From positions 62,001 to 126,000 of the forward strand of contig CANMEI010000009.1 of the NCBI GenBank assembly GCA_947496695.1: 64,000 nucleotides of DNA, in the 5' to 3' direction. The notes under the pieces were generated by a model. It ran no database searches. It was not told the origin of the DNA and saw only the letters and a program-made list of their open reading frames with translations. Made by a program: the position numbers and the translations under genes. This DNA comes from an uncultured Cellulophaga sp. GTDB taxonomy: Bacteria > Bacteroidota > Bacteroidia > Flavobacteriales > Flavobacteriaceae. Below, one piece after another: positions 17,552 through 25,536 of this stretch; the first letter of the stretch is position 1; every line of letters begins with the position of its first letter.

Positions 17552-18556
17552 TTATGGTCTTTTGAAAATTAGAATTGAGTACTTTATTTGTTTTTTCTCA
17601 TTTTTTGCTAGAAAGTTTAAAATAAGCTTAGCAATCTCTCTAGTTTTTTCCTCAGCAGCAAAATGACCAGCATCTAGCAAATGTAATTCGGCATTGGGCA
17701 AATCTTTTAAGTAAGCTTCGGCACCTTTATAATTAAATTTTAAATCTTTTTTACCCCAAACAATTAGTGTTTTTGGTTGATTATTTTTTAACATTTGTTG
17801 CCATTTAGGATAACGGATTAAATTGGTGTTATAATCTTGAAAGAGTTGCACTTGAATTTCTCTATCTTTTTCTGAGGTTAAAAACGCCAAATCGTGCGTC
17901 CAAGCATCAGGACTTTGAATATTACTATTGGTGCTATCTAAATCAAAGAAATATTGCTTGTTTATTATAGCATCTTTACCCGTTAAGCGATATAAGAAGT
18001 CATGCTTTGTTTTTGATGTATCGGTCTGGGCTGTTCTGAAAAAATCTTGTCGTTGTGGCGTTAACCCTTCTAAATAAGTATTTGCATTTTGCACAATTAA
18101 AGCCTTTATGCGTTTTGGGTCTTTCATCATTAAACGATAACCTACAGGAGCACCAAAATCTTGCATGTACATAACATAGTTATCTATTTCAAGACTATTT
18201 AGAAACTTTTCGGTATAATTAGCCAGTAGATCAAAAGTATACGTTGTGGTTGCAGGATCTATATGAGTGCTGTAGCCAGAACCTAAATTATCTGGTGCAA
18301 TTACATGATAATGTTTAGCAAGCATTGGAATTAGGTTTCTATAGGAATGTGAAGACGATGGGTAACCGTGTAACAATACTATTGTAGGGTTACTTTTGTT
18401 ACCTGCTTCTCTATAAAATATCTTTATACTATCAATTTTCACATAATTGTAGGTGGTAGCAGGAGGTAAAAAAAATCGATTTTTATTTTTTTTGATATAG
18501 CTATTACATCCAATTAAGGATAAGGTTATAGCTAAAAGGATTATAAATTGTTTCAT
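17552..18556 (-). CDS. Lipoprotein alpha/beta hydrolase, haloalkane dehalogenase/epoxide hydrolase-like (copy 2)
   Basis: 334 residues. A lipoprotein leader ends LSLIGC. The fold begins IVLLHGYPSSSHSYRNL; the nucleophile elbow is QDFGAPVG with aspartate as nucleophile, the acid is in WGKKDLKF, and the catalytic histidine in DAGHFAAEE. An aspartate nucleophile points to dehalogenase or epoxide-hydrolase chemistry. It is a tandem paralogue of the gene at 18559-19539 (3 bases apart). The last residues (KQIKYSILIFKRP) run past the paralogue's end, next to the IS110 fragment, and may be acquired. Confidence 0.85.
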   Translation of the reverse strand: MKQFIILLAITLSLIGCNSYIKKNKNRFFLPPATTYNYVKIDSIKIFYREAGNKSNPTIVLLHGYPSSSHSYRNLIPMLAKHYHVIAPDNLGSGYSTHIDPATTTYTFDLLANYTEKFLNSLEIDNYVMYMQDFGAPVGYRLMMKDPKRIKALIVQNANTYLEGLTPQRQDFFRTAQTDTSKTKHDFLYRLTGKDAIINKQYFFDLDSTNSNIQSPDAWTHDLAFLTSEKDREIQVQLFQDYNTNLIRYPKWQQMLKNNQPKTLIVWGKKDLKFNYKGAEAYLKDLPNAELHLLDAGHFAAEEKTREIAKLILNFLAKNEKKQIKYSILIFKRP

Positions 18557-18558
18557 GT

Positions 18559-19539
18559 TTATTTTTTATGATTTCTCATGAAAAGTCTTATTTTTTCAAT
18601 AATAGCATCACCATCTTCTTCTAAAGCAAAATGCCCAGTGTCGTAAATATTGTAATCAATATTTTTCACATCTTTTTTAAAAGCCTCGGCACCGCTTTCA
18701 GGAAAAAAAGCATCGTTCTTTCCCCAAACAATTAATAGTGGTGGCTGATTGTCTCTTAAATATTGTTGCCATTTAGGATATAGTTTTACGTTGTTTTGGT
18801 AGTCATAAAACAAATCTAGGTTTACAGCATGCGCTTTAGGTCTGCTCAATCTATAAAAATCCAAATTATAAGTGTCTGGGTCTACAGTTTCCGTATCGCG
18901 TACACCATGTGTGTACTGCCATTTTAAACCATCCAAGGAAAAGGCGGCTAATAAAGCCTCTTCTGTTTGTGGTGTTCTGTTTTTCCAAAGTTTTTTGATA
19001 CCTGCCCAAGCTTCGCCTAAACCTTCTTCGTACGCATTCCCGTTTTGGTTTATGATGGCTGTTATTCTTTCTGGGTGAGCGGTGGCTAGCCTAAAACCTA
19101 TAGGTGCACCGTAATCTTGAATCATAATAGCATAAGAATCAATATGCTGTTGCTCTAAAAATGAGTTGATTGTTGTTGCTATGTTATCAAAAGTATATGT
19201 GTATTTTTCTGGGTCTGGAAAATCGCTATTTCCAAAACCAGGATAATCAGGAGCAATTAAATGGTATTCATCAGCTAACTGATTTAGCACTTTTCTGTAT
19301 TGATACGAAGATGCCGGAAAACCGTGTAATAATACAATGGTTGGGTTTTTGGGATTGCCAGCTTCTCTATAGGCAATATTAATTCTGTTAACCTCTAAGG
19401 TTTTGTATTTTAAAGTTGATTTTTGATTTTTGTTTTTATGAAACGTATTTTCTGTAATCTGTTTTGTTTCTAATATTTTGCTGTCTTTACATGAAAAGAA
19501 TAGAAAAGCTATACTTAAAATTAGTATTAAATTTTTCAT
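18559..19539 (-). CDS. Lipoprotein alpha/beta hydrolase, haloalkane dehalogenase/epoxide hydrolase-like (copy 1)
   Basis: 326 residues from the chosen start, MKNLILILSIAFLFFSCKDS, which gives a clean lipobox FFSC; a longer frame starting at 19596 has no leader. Fold motifs are IVLLHGFPASSYQYR, nucleophile elbow QDYGAPIGFR (aspartate), acid in WGKNDAFF and histidine in DTGHFALEE. It probably acts in the periplasm as a membrane-tethered hydrolase on halogenated, epoxide or lactone substrates. It stands upstream of its paralogue and downstream of the SDR/cupin/TetR genes, separated from them by a terminator. Confidence 0.86.
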   Translation of the reverse strand: MKNLILILSIAFLFFSCKDSKILETKQITENTFHKNKNQKSTLKYKTLEVNRINIAYREAGNPKNPTIVLLHGFPASSYQYRKVLNQLADEYHLIAPDYPGFGNSDFPDPEKYTYTFDNIATTINSFLEQQHIDSYAIMIQDYGAPIGFRLATAHPERITAIINQNGNAYEEGLGEAWAGIKKLWKNRTPQTEEALLAAFSLDGLKWQYTHGVRDTETVDPDTYNLDFYRLSRPKAHAVNLDLFYDYQNNVKLYPKWQQYLRDNQPPLLIVWGKNDAFFPESGAEAFKKDVKNIDYNIYDTGHFALEEDGDAIIEKIRLFMRNHKK

Positions 19540-19589
19540 AGTTTGAATTATAATAGAAATATCTATTTTTTTTGATTCTTGTTTAAAAA

Positions 19590-19625
19590 AAGCCATAACC
19601 TAAATATTAGTTGAGGTTATGGCTT
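19590..19625 (-). terminator. Rho-independent terminator after the SDR gene
   Basis: A perfect 12-bp inverted repeat, AAGCCATAACCT with its complement at 19614-19625, loop 12 bases. Read on the minus strand it is followed by TTTTTAAAC. It lies 18 bases past the stop of the SDR gene at 19643 and separates it from the hydrolase pair. Confidence 0.82.
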
Positions 19626-19642
19626 ACTAGTTGTTCAAGTTT

Positions 19643-20389
19643 TTAGTTTCTGCCAGCCATTACACCACCATCGGTATCCCAGATAGCACCTGTAACCCAA
19701 GAAGCTTTATCTGATAATAAGAACACAATACTATTTGCGATATCTTCAGATTCACCAAAACGACCTATTGGGTGAAAACCATTAAAACCAACTAATGCCT
19801 CTTTAGCGGCATTTTCACTACCAAAAACGCCATGATAAACTGGTGTGTTTACTAGTGCAGGAGATACTGCATTTACACGAATATTATCATCAGCTAACTC
19901 CATAGCTAAATGCTGTGTAAGCGAGTGTAAACCTGCTTTTTGCATTGAGTATGCTGATGATGGCGTTGCTTTTACCGCTTGTTTAGCCCACATAGAACCA
20001 ACATTTACAATAGAACCACCTTGTGTAGCTTTCATTTTTTTAGCGGCACTTTGTGTGATAAAAAAGAAACCTCTATTTAAATCTAAGTAAGAATTATAAT
20101 CTTCCATAGTATGGTCTAAAAAAGGTTTAGGACCAAATATTCCAGAAGCATTTACTAAATAATCAAGGTTTTGCAAGGCGTCAATTTCAGCAATTAAAGC
20201 ATCAACATCAGCAGTGTTTGATATGTTTGTAGTATGCTTAACTAAATTTGGTGAATCAGCAACTTTATTAGTGTTTCTACCAACAACATGTACGGTTGCT
20301 CCACCTTTTAATAACGCGTTAGTTGTTGCATTACCAATTCCACTTGTTCCGCCAATTACTAAAGCTACTTTGTTTTCAAAATTTTTCAT
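19643..20389 (-). CDS. SDR family oxidoreductase
   Basis: 248 residues. Coenzyme site [22 protein letters not shown] in place of NNAG, catalytic serine in [10 protein letters not shown], YxxxK in [11 protein letters not shown], and the C-terminal [15 protein letters not shown] ending [18 protein letters not shown] of the FabG-like classical group. The substrate is unknown. It is 24 bases downstream of the cupin gene, so TetR, cupin and SDR genes form one co-directional group, probably for detoxification or catabolism. Confidence 0.9.
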   Translation of the reverse strand: MKNFENKVALVIGGTSGIGNATTNALLKGGATVHVVGRNTNKVADSPNLVKHTTNISNTADVDALIAEIDALQNLDYLVNASGIFGPKPFLDHTMEDYNSYLDLNRGFFFITQSAAKKMKATQGGSIVNVGSMWAKQAVKATPSSAYSMQKAGLHSLTQHLAMELADDNIRVNAVSPALVNTPVYHGVFGSENAAKEALVGFNGFHPIGRFGESEDIANSIVFLLSDKASWVTGAIWDTDGGVMAGRN

Positions 20390-20413
20390 TTTATTTTTAT
20401 TTATGATTGTTAA

Positions 20414-20860
20414 TTAATTCCAATTTGGTTTTTTCTCAATGCCGTATCCATCTGATGTTGTGCTTTTTTCTAAAGAATTTTCTTTCGCTTGTACTACGAT
20501 ATAATTAAACAAGTCATTTGAATTATTTTTTACGGCTCTTTCTGCTCCGGTAGCAACTCTAACCACTGTACCTTCTTTTATTTCTACATAGCTATCATTA
20601 AGTAACATTTGCCCTTTGCCTTTGATGCCTATATAAATTTCTTCGTTTTCATGGTGTTTGTGTAGAAAAGGCATTGCAGTATTTGGTTGCATAGTGTTAA
20701 ATGAAATTTCAGAACTTGTTAAGCCTAAATCATCTTTTATAAATCGTTTTCCTTCAATTTTAAAATTAGGATTTGGTTGATAAACATTTTCAATTAGATT
20801 AGCGAATATTCCAAGGTCTATTACGGAATAGTCGTTTGCGTTTTTTTCTTTTTTATTCAT
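20414..20860 (-). CDS. Cupin domain-containing protein
   Basis: About 148 residues from the chosen start MNKKEKNANDYSV. The cupin motif 1 is FLHKHHENEEIYIGIKGKGQM with metal-ligand histidines and a glutamate, and motif 2 is IKEGTVVRVATGAERAVKN. The open frame extends to 20905, but the extra codons (including HRQTCLSL) run through a perfect palindrome at 20876-20893 that is better read as an operator, so the downstream start is preferred. The role may be an isomerase, dioxygenase or ligand binder; unknown. Confidence 0.85.
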   Translation of the reverse strand: MNKKEKNANDYSVIDLGIFANLIENVYQPNPNFKIEGKRFIKDDLGLTSSEISFNTMQPNTAMPFLHKHHENEEIYIGIKGKGQMLLNDSYVEIKEGTVVRVATGAERAVKNNSNDLFNYIVVQAKENSLEKSTTSDGYGIEKKPNWN

Positions 20861-20875
20861 AATATCATCAATTAA

Positions 20876-20893
20876 AGACAGACAAGTCTGTCT
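20876..20893. promoter_or_regulatory. Candidate TetR operator upstream of the cupin gene
   Basis: AGACAGACAAGTCTGTCT is a perfect palindrome of two 8-base arms around AA. It shares CAGACAA and TGTCTAT with the second palindrome at 21506-21519, upstream of the tetR gene. TetR proteins bind such sites of about 15-20 bases. The site is 16 bases before the preferred cupin start. Confidence 0.7.
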
Positions 20894-20911
20894 ATGTGTT
20901 TTCAAATTTTT

Positions 20912-21475
20912 TTAGTGTATTATTATTTCACATAAATTTTTAGCCTCTAAAATAGGCCAGTCTTCTTGGTGAAGGTGGCTTTCGCCAACGGCACTTTCAT
21001 ATAGTAAGTATATTTGTCTTGCAAGAGAGCCAACTTGTTCATTTTTAATGCCTTCTAAATTATTGGTAATAAGTTTTTCGATAATTGAAATGAAACTATT
21101 TTTTTGAGTTTGTATTTCATTTCTAATTAATTCATTATCCTTAGGTATTTCTGAAACGGTTTTTATGCACCAACACCCATTAAAATCTTTGTCTTGATAA
21201 AACATTTTTAAAAAATCAAAAATAGCTAGTATTTGGTCTTTTCCTTTTGGTTTTGAAGTAGTGAAGGTTTCAAAATCTTTTAGGAAACTCACATTTTTAT
21301 ATTGTAAGTAGGCTAAACAAATTTCTTCTTTAGATTTAAAATGGTTGTAAAGTGTAGCCTTGGCAATTCCTGCTTCAGCAATAATTTGATTTATTCCTGT
21401 AGAGTTATACCCATTTTTATAAAATAAAAACGATGCAGTTTCAGTAATTCTATTTTTTACCTCAGCGTGTTTCAT
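20912..21475 (-). CDS. TetR/AcrR family transcriptional regulator
   Basis: 187 residues from MKHAEVKNRITETAS. The N-terminal helix-turn-helix is FLFYKNGYNSTGINQIIAEAGIAKATLYNHFKSKEEICLAYL, classic TetR. The C-terminal ligand domain has CWCIKTVSEIPKDNE, with two cysteines. A longer frame begins at 21511, but that start would lie inside the presumed operator. It probably represses itself and the cupin-SDR genes, releasing on binding a small molecule. Confidence 0.9.
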   Translation of the reverse strand: MKHAEVKNRITETASFLFYKNGYNSTGINQIIAEAGIAKATLYNHFKSKEEICLAYLQYKNVSFLKDFETFTTSKPKGKDQILAIFDFLKMFYQDKDFNGCWCIKTVSEIPKDNELIRNEIQTQKNSFISIIEKLITNNLEGIKNEQVGSLARQIYLLYESAVGESHLHQEDWPILEAKNLCEIIIH

Positions 21476-21479
21476 GAGG

Positions 21480-21519
21480 CAAATATATAAAATACTTTTA
21501 AAAACAGACAACTTTGTCT
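21480..21519 (-). promoter_or_regulatory. tetR promoter and operator
   Basis: On the minus strand TATATTTG (plus coordinates 21480-21487) matches the Bacteroidota -7 consensus TAnnTTTG, with TTG 21 bases upstream (21509-21511) as the -33 element. The TTG lies inside the palindrome AGACAACTTTGTCT (21506-21519; arms AGACAA/TTGTCT), so bound repressor would cover the -33 box. The -7 box is only 4 bases before the ATG, implying a leaderless or near-leaderless message. Confidence 0.55.
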
Positions 21520-21543
21520 ATTTTTTTATTTTAAAACGTTTTT

Positions 21544-21572
21544 TATCTATAACTACCTTCTAGTTATAGATA
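21544..21572. repeat. Perfect 12-bp hairpin between tetR and the TlpA-like gene
   Basis: TATCTATAACTA, loop CCTTC, then the exact complement. It is AT-rich and lacks a U-tract directly after the stem on either strand, so it is a weak terminator at best. It lies beyond the stop of the minus-strand gene at 21690 and may still protect the 3' end of its message. Confidence 0.55.
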
Positions 21573-21689
21573 AGGTTATATTTTAATTTTCAAGGCGTAT
21601 TGTAGAGGTTGTTTTAACGTTTTTATATATGGTTTGTTTCCCGTTTAAGTAAGATCCAACTAACTTAATTATTACGATGCTGTAACACG

Positions 21690-23045
21690 TTATTTTATAA
21701 GTAATGCTTTTTCAATTTCTTTCTCAATAGTTAGGGATGGTTCATTTATATTTGAATTTATTATTTTTCCATCTTTTCCAATCAGAATGTAACTTGGAAT
21801 TGATTTGGTATTATACTTATTTCCAAATTCGGTTCGCATTCCGTTTTCAATAAATAGATTTGTCCCTAATTCTTTTTTCTCTTTCTCTAAAAACGAGAGC
21901 CATTTGTCTTTTGACGAATCTACAGAAACAAATAAAATTTCTACATCATCTCTGTTATCAAATTTTTCAGCAAATTCAAGAACTTTTGGTCTATGTTTTA
22001 TACATGGTCCACACCAAGTAGCCCAAACATCTATAAAAATGACTTTACCTAAAAACTTTTTTAAATTAAAGTCATTTCCAAATTTATCTTCTGCACTAAA
22101 CAAGTAAGCTTTTTGGCCATTTTGTGAAGCGTAAAAAGAAGATGAAGGTTTTTCTATTATAGAGTGATAAATATTATTTTTTTCAGATTTTAATACTTCA
22201 GTTAAAACTTCTGTATTGAATAGTTTTTCCTGTTTTTCCCAATATGAAGGCATTTCTATCAATGATTTAATGTAATTTGCTTTCAAATAATCTGCTAAAT
22301 CTTTACTGTTTGTCTTTTTCTCTATAAACTGTAAAAAATAAGTGATACTTTCTAAGGATTTATTTTCTCTTAAATACTCAACTTCGTATTTATACAAATA
22401 AATAAATGGAAGAGATTTTAATGTTTTGTTGGCTTTTGGAATCTTATTGATAAAATCAAAAAAAGAATCGCTAGGTTCTAAGCCTTTAGAAACTCTACCG
22501 AACCAAAACAAAAAGGCATAAATACGTGCATTATTTTGAAAGTGAAGAATCTCTAATGTTTCAGAACTGAATTGGTCTTTGAATTTATTGATTTCGTTTT
22601 CTCTTTTTATTCTAAATTTTTCAAAAAAAACAGGGATAGAATCTGTGTTTTGAGGTGCAAATATGAATGAACTATTTTCTTGAATAAATTTTAAATTACT
22701 TTTCCATAGATAATTAACTAAAGAGTCACTTCTGTCATTTGTTGTTAGTGTAGAATCTTTTAGAACAGAAATATTCAAATCTTTATTCTGCTCAAGTATG
22801 GTTAGGTATATTTTGTCATTTTTTTTGGTATGTATGCTTGCTACAGTAGGTTGATCTAATGAAACGTTTTTTATTTCATTATTCTTGTAAATTTTTGCAA
22901 TTGGTTTTACAGTCATCAACTCTGAAATGTAGATTGTGTCTAATTTAATTTTTGAATTGAGGGTAATTTTAAATCCAGTACTTTTTTCTTTACAGCAATA
23001 TAATGAACAAAATATTGTAAATAATAAAATGTGTTTTAATTTCAT
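21690..23045 (-). CDS. TlpA-like thioredoxin-domain lipoprotein
   Basis: 451 residues. The leader LLFTIFCSLYCCKEKST carries a lipobox-like LYCC. A helical middle domain of about 280 residues precedes a C-terminal thioredoxin fold (about 310-451) with VWATWCGPCIKHRP (CGPC active site) and the cis-proline motif TKSIPSYILI. Such flavobacterial proteins are outer-membrane or periplasmic thiol oxidoreductases of unknown target. It resembles the broken gene at 23142-24205 in layout but not closely in sequence. Confidence 0.88.
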   Translation of the reverse strand: MKLKHILLFTIFCSLYCCKEKSTGFKITLNSKIKLDTIYISELMTVKPIAKIYKNNEIKNVSLDQPTVASIHTKKNDKIYLTILEQNKDLNISVLKDSTLTTNDRSDSLVNYLWKSNLKFIQENSSFIFAPQNTDSIPVFFEKFRIKRENEINKFKDQFSSETLEILHFQNNARIYAFLFWFGRVSKGLEPSDSFFDFINKIPKANKTLKSLPFIYLYKYEVEYLRENKSLESITYFLQFIEKKTNSKDLADYLKANYIKSLIEMPSYWEKQEKLFNTEVLTEVLKSEKNNIYHSIIEKPSSSFYASQNGQKAYLFSAEDKFGNDFNLKKFLGKVIFIDVWATWCGPCIKHRPKVLEFAEKFDNRDDVEILFVSVDSSKDKWLSFLEKEKKELGTNLFIENGMRTEFGNKYNTKSIPSYILIGKDGKIINSNINEPSLTIEKEIEKALLIK

Positions 23046-23107
23046 TTAGTAGGTTTTTTTAATGTCACTTCCTAAAATATGGATACAGGTTAATATTAAT
23101 ATTTAAG

Positions 23108-23131
23108 TGGCACTTTGGTGCACGTGTTAGC
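23108..23131. repeat. Short stem-loop with GTTAGC end
   Basis: GTGGCACTTTGGTGCAC forms a small bulged hairpin, immediately followed by GTGTTAGCA. The GTTAGC hexamer recurs at 24352 in the boundary of the two-gene unit. It may be part of a degenerate recombination site or simply a terminator stem for the neighbouring minus-strand gene. Confidence 0.35.
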
Positions 23132-23141
23132 ATTTCGTTAT

Positions 23142-24205
23142 TTAATTTTCAGCAATAATATCTTTCAATTTCACGATTATATTTCCATTGGGGTCAAACC
23201 TTTTAAACTTTTTAATAATCTTACCATTTTTGTCTATCAAAAAAGAAGTCGGAATTGCTTGTACTTGATATTGAGTTTTAATTCTCCCCTTAGTACCTTC
23301 TTTATCTGAAACATTATGCCAAGTAATATTATCAGTTTCAGAAGCCTTTTTCCATGCATTTTCATTCTTATCTACCGAAAAACTTACGATTGACAAATCT
23401 TCTGGTACTTCGTTAAAATGTTCACTTAGATACTTATTCTCCATTCGACAAGGATCACAACCTGCGCTCCAAAAACACAAGTATATGTAATTACCTTTTA
23501 GCGATGATAACTTAAAATCTTGCCCGTCAATTGTACTAACTTATCAATAAAAGAATTTCCAACTATTGCAGTCTCTTCAAACAAAAAAACATTCAGAGCA
23601 TTTGCTGTTGGAGCTGTTTTAATTGAGGTTGGTAAATTTTTAAATATGGCCGTCAATGTATCTCTATCAATGCTTTTCCTATTCATATAAATAATATTCA
23701 ATCCCATATATGAATCTGAATGTTTCTTCCCAAAATTAATATATATTTCATGCGAGGTAGATTGAGATTCATTAAACTTTTTTATCAAGCTTTGTTTCTC
23801 TTCATCATTTGAATATTTTTTGTTCATTAAACTATCATAAGCGCTGAAATAAATTAGGTCATACGGTTGTTGAAGATTCTTAAGCTTATTTTGTAATTCT
23901 TGTTCTTTTCCGCCTGTAATAATATTTTTGAGGTGCATATCTTCTATCGGTGAAGTGAAAGACATTTTAACATTCTCAACCTGAATATTAGCATATTCGT
24001 CTTGACATTTTATCCAACAACCAGTAGGATATTCCACCTTTCCGCTTAACTCAAAATCCTCATTTATTGAAAATGCAGAATCCAAGTTTATCTGTTGGTC
24101 TAAATCGTATAAAGTAATTAAGGTACTGTCTTTTACTCCTTCAATATGGCCATCAATATTAAATCCATCATTTTTATACATATACTTGAAGTGTTTTGTA
24201 TACAT
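23142..24205 (-). pseudogene. Frameshifted DUF4369/thioredoxin-like gene
   Basis: Two frames of one ancestral gene. The 5' part (23498-24205) encodes a DUF4369-like domain (FNIDGHIEGVKDSTLITLYDL) and helical linker. The 3' part, in another frame, encodes TIDGQDFKLSSLKGNYIYL and then CFWSAGCDPCRMENKYL (CDPC active site) and QAIPTSFLIDKNG. A single-base change near 23525-23540 splits them. The start also lacks any signal peptide, unlike relatives, so the 5' end is probably truncated too; just upstream is GGACGGGTCAAAATTACTT. It could be a sequencing error but the double damage argues for decay. Confidence 0.8.
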
Positions 24206-24230
24206 ATTTCAGGACGGGTCAAAATTACTT

Positions 24231-24361
24231 ACAACGGTGCGTATATGAAAAGTAGCGTGTAAGGATACGTATACTTTTCTGACTGAATTAACGTTTTAAA
24301 AGTGCATTTAACCTAAATTTAGTATGATTATAGCTATTTTTTATATACATTGTTAGCTGTA
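24231..24361. repeat. attC-like imperfect palindrome (site 1)
   Basis: The arms GTATATGAAAAGTAGC (24241-24256) and GCTATTTTTTATATAC (24333-24348) pair over 16 bases with only two G-T wobbles. Outside them stand AAC (24233-24235) and GTT (24352-24354), separated from the arms by short unpaired spacers. The interior (about 76 bases) holds a further GAAAAGTA/TACTTTTC pairing. This R-spacer-L layout is that of integron attC sites, though the seven-base core does not fit the classical consensus exactly. Confidence 0.5.
24352..24361. repeat. Left boundary GTTAGCTGTA of the two-gene unit
   Basis: GTTAGCTGTA is the exact reverse complement of TACAGCTAAC at 25301-25310. The pair encloses the two plus-strand genes at 24416-25299 (unit of 959 bases) and the right copy starts 2 bases after the second stop codon. 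Confidence 0.6.
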
Positions 24362-24415
24362 GTTGTTTATATTTGCTGTTAATAACTTGGTATTTTAAAT
24401 ATACTAAATATAGTT

Positions 24416-24880
24416 ATGGAAACATTAGAATACAAATCCAGAATTTCAGAAACTTTCTCCGTTGTAAGGTCATTTTCATATAAGGAAAAAAAGAACCCTA
24501 TTATGGACGAGGAATCTATGAATACTTTTTTAGATGCTATTATTGGTTTTAAAGCCAATATGAAGGAAAAAACTGAAACAATATCTTCCATTACTGAAAG
24601 AATGGATAAGCTAACATGGTTTACTAATCCAGATGAAGAAAGTTTGATGTTATTGAATGATTTGATTTCTTCAGCTAAAGATGTACATTCTTCTCTTATA
24701 AGACAGTATGTTTCTTTAAACCCTATAAGAAAGAAGGGAATTGCTAGAGATGAAATAAAGGAATTTAAAAACTCTATTGATGAACTTAAAGAGTCATATG
24801 AGGATTTAGAATCTGTTTTCTTTTTTCTACCTGAAATGCCTGAATTTGTTGAGACTACGAAACAACTATCTTTGGTCTGA
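24416..24880 (+). CDS. Helical protein, first gene of a toxin-antitoxin-like pair
   Basis: 154 residues, no family recognised. It is strongly helical and charged (MKEKTETISSITERMDKLTWF; IKEFKNSIDELKESYEDLESV) with no membrane segment or helix-turn-helix. The stop codon overlaps the next start (TGATG), so the genes are translationally coupled. Position upstream of a RelE-like gene and the compact isolated unit suggest it could neutralise or partner the second protein. This is inference only. Confidence 0.6.
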   Translation: METLEYKSRISETFSVVRSFSYKEKKNPIMDEESMNTFLDAIIGFKANMKEKTETISSITERMDKLTWFTNPDEESLMLLNDLISSAKDVHSSLIRQYVSLNPIRKKGIARDEIKEFKNSIDELKESYEDLESVFFFLPEMPEFVETTKQLSLV

Positions 24881-25299
24881 TGAAAATATTTTGCTTGGAA
24901 GATTTTAAGGTTGAATTCGAAAAACTTAGCTCCAAGAAATCATATAAAGACCTAGAAAGGGAAATTATCGACTACTTTTTTGATAAACCCATAGCAGAAC
25001 TTGAGTCAGGAGTTCGTCTGAATAATAGTGATGACACCCCTTATATTAAAAAGCGAATTAGTGGTAGGGGTGGATATAGATGTTATTTTTTACTTGTCAT
25101 GAAAAATGACTGTTTATATCTAATGTTTGTCCATCCAAAAACAGGAACTTCGGGCTCTAGTAACATTACTGATGAGTCGAAAACATATCTATATAAAAAA
25201 GTGTTTAAGTCTATTCAGAGTCAGGACTTTTATGAATTGAGTCTAGATGAGAGTAAGAAAAAAATAATATTTTCAAAATCTGTTCAGGTTACTGCATAA
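24880..25299 (+). CDS. RelE/HigB-like protein, possible toxin
   Basis: 139 residues. The central strand-rich part PYIKKRISGRGGYRCYFLLVMKNDCLYLMFVHPKTGTSG, then SSNITDESKTYLYKKV, resembles RelE/ParE-superfamily toxins, where a basic strand and GGYRxxY precede a hydrophobic strand ending in K and an N-[LI]-T helix cap. Basic residues R70-R75 region could serve RNA binding. Those toxins cut mRNA on ribosomes. The identification is by pattern only; overlap with the upstream gene fits a two-gene addiction or defence module. Confidence 0.5.
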   Translation: MKIFCLEDFKVEFEKLSSKKSYKDLEREIIDYFFDKPIAELESGVRLNNSDDTPYIKKRISGRGGYRCYFLLVMKNDCLYLMFVHPKTGTSGSSNITDESKTYLYKKVFKSIQSQDFYELSLDESKKKIIFSKSVQVTA

Positions 25300-25300
25300 T

Positions 25301-25399
25301 TACAGCTAACGACAGGATAACCGTATACATACGGTTATTTCTATTTTAGAATTACTAATGTAAGAAAAAACTGTTTATTTTCTTGTAATTTAAAATAAG
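25301..25399. repeat. Right boundary TACAGCTAAC with palindromic sequence (site 2)
   Basis: TACAGCTAAC (25301-25310) complements 24352-24361. It is followed by a perfect 10-bp hairpin ATAACCGTAT/ATACGGTTAT (25317-25338) and a second long pairing, CTATTTTAGAATTAC (25341-25355) with GTAATTTAAAATAAG (25385-25399), one mismatch plus one offset. The whole forms a folded block between the two-gene unit and the IS110 remnant. Confidence 0.5.
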
Positions 25400-25536
25400 T
25401 TGTAACTATTTAGTGTGTTGTGTATTCTTTTAAAAACCTTATAAATTTACTTTGTAGTATGTCTTTATAATGATAAGTCAAATTCTTGCCTTAAAAGATC
25501 TATTACAGGTTTTTTTTTCGTATTTTTCTTCAGGAG

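Noticed and set aside
17397..17666. 89-codon plus-strand frame across the IS110 fragment
   Set aside because: It starts inside the non-coding IS110 leader, carries only seven transposase codons and then reads antisense to the hydrolase gene.
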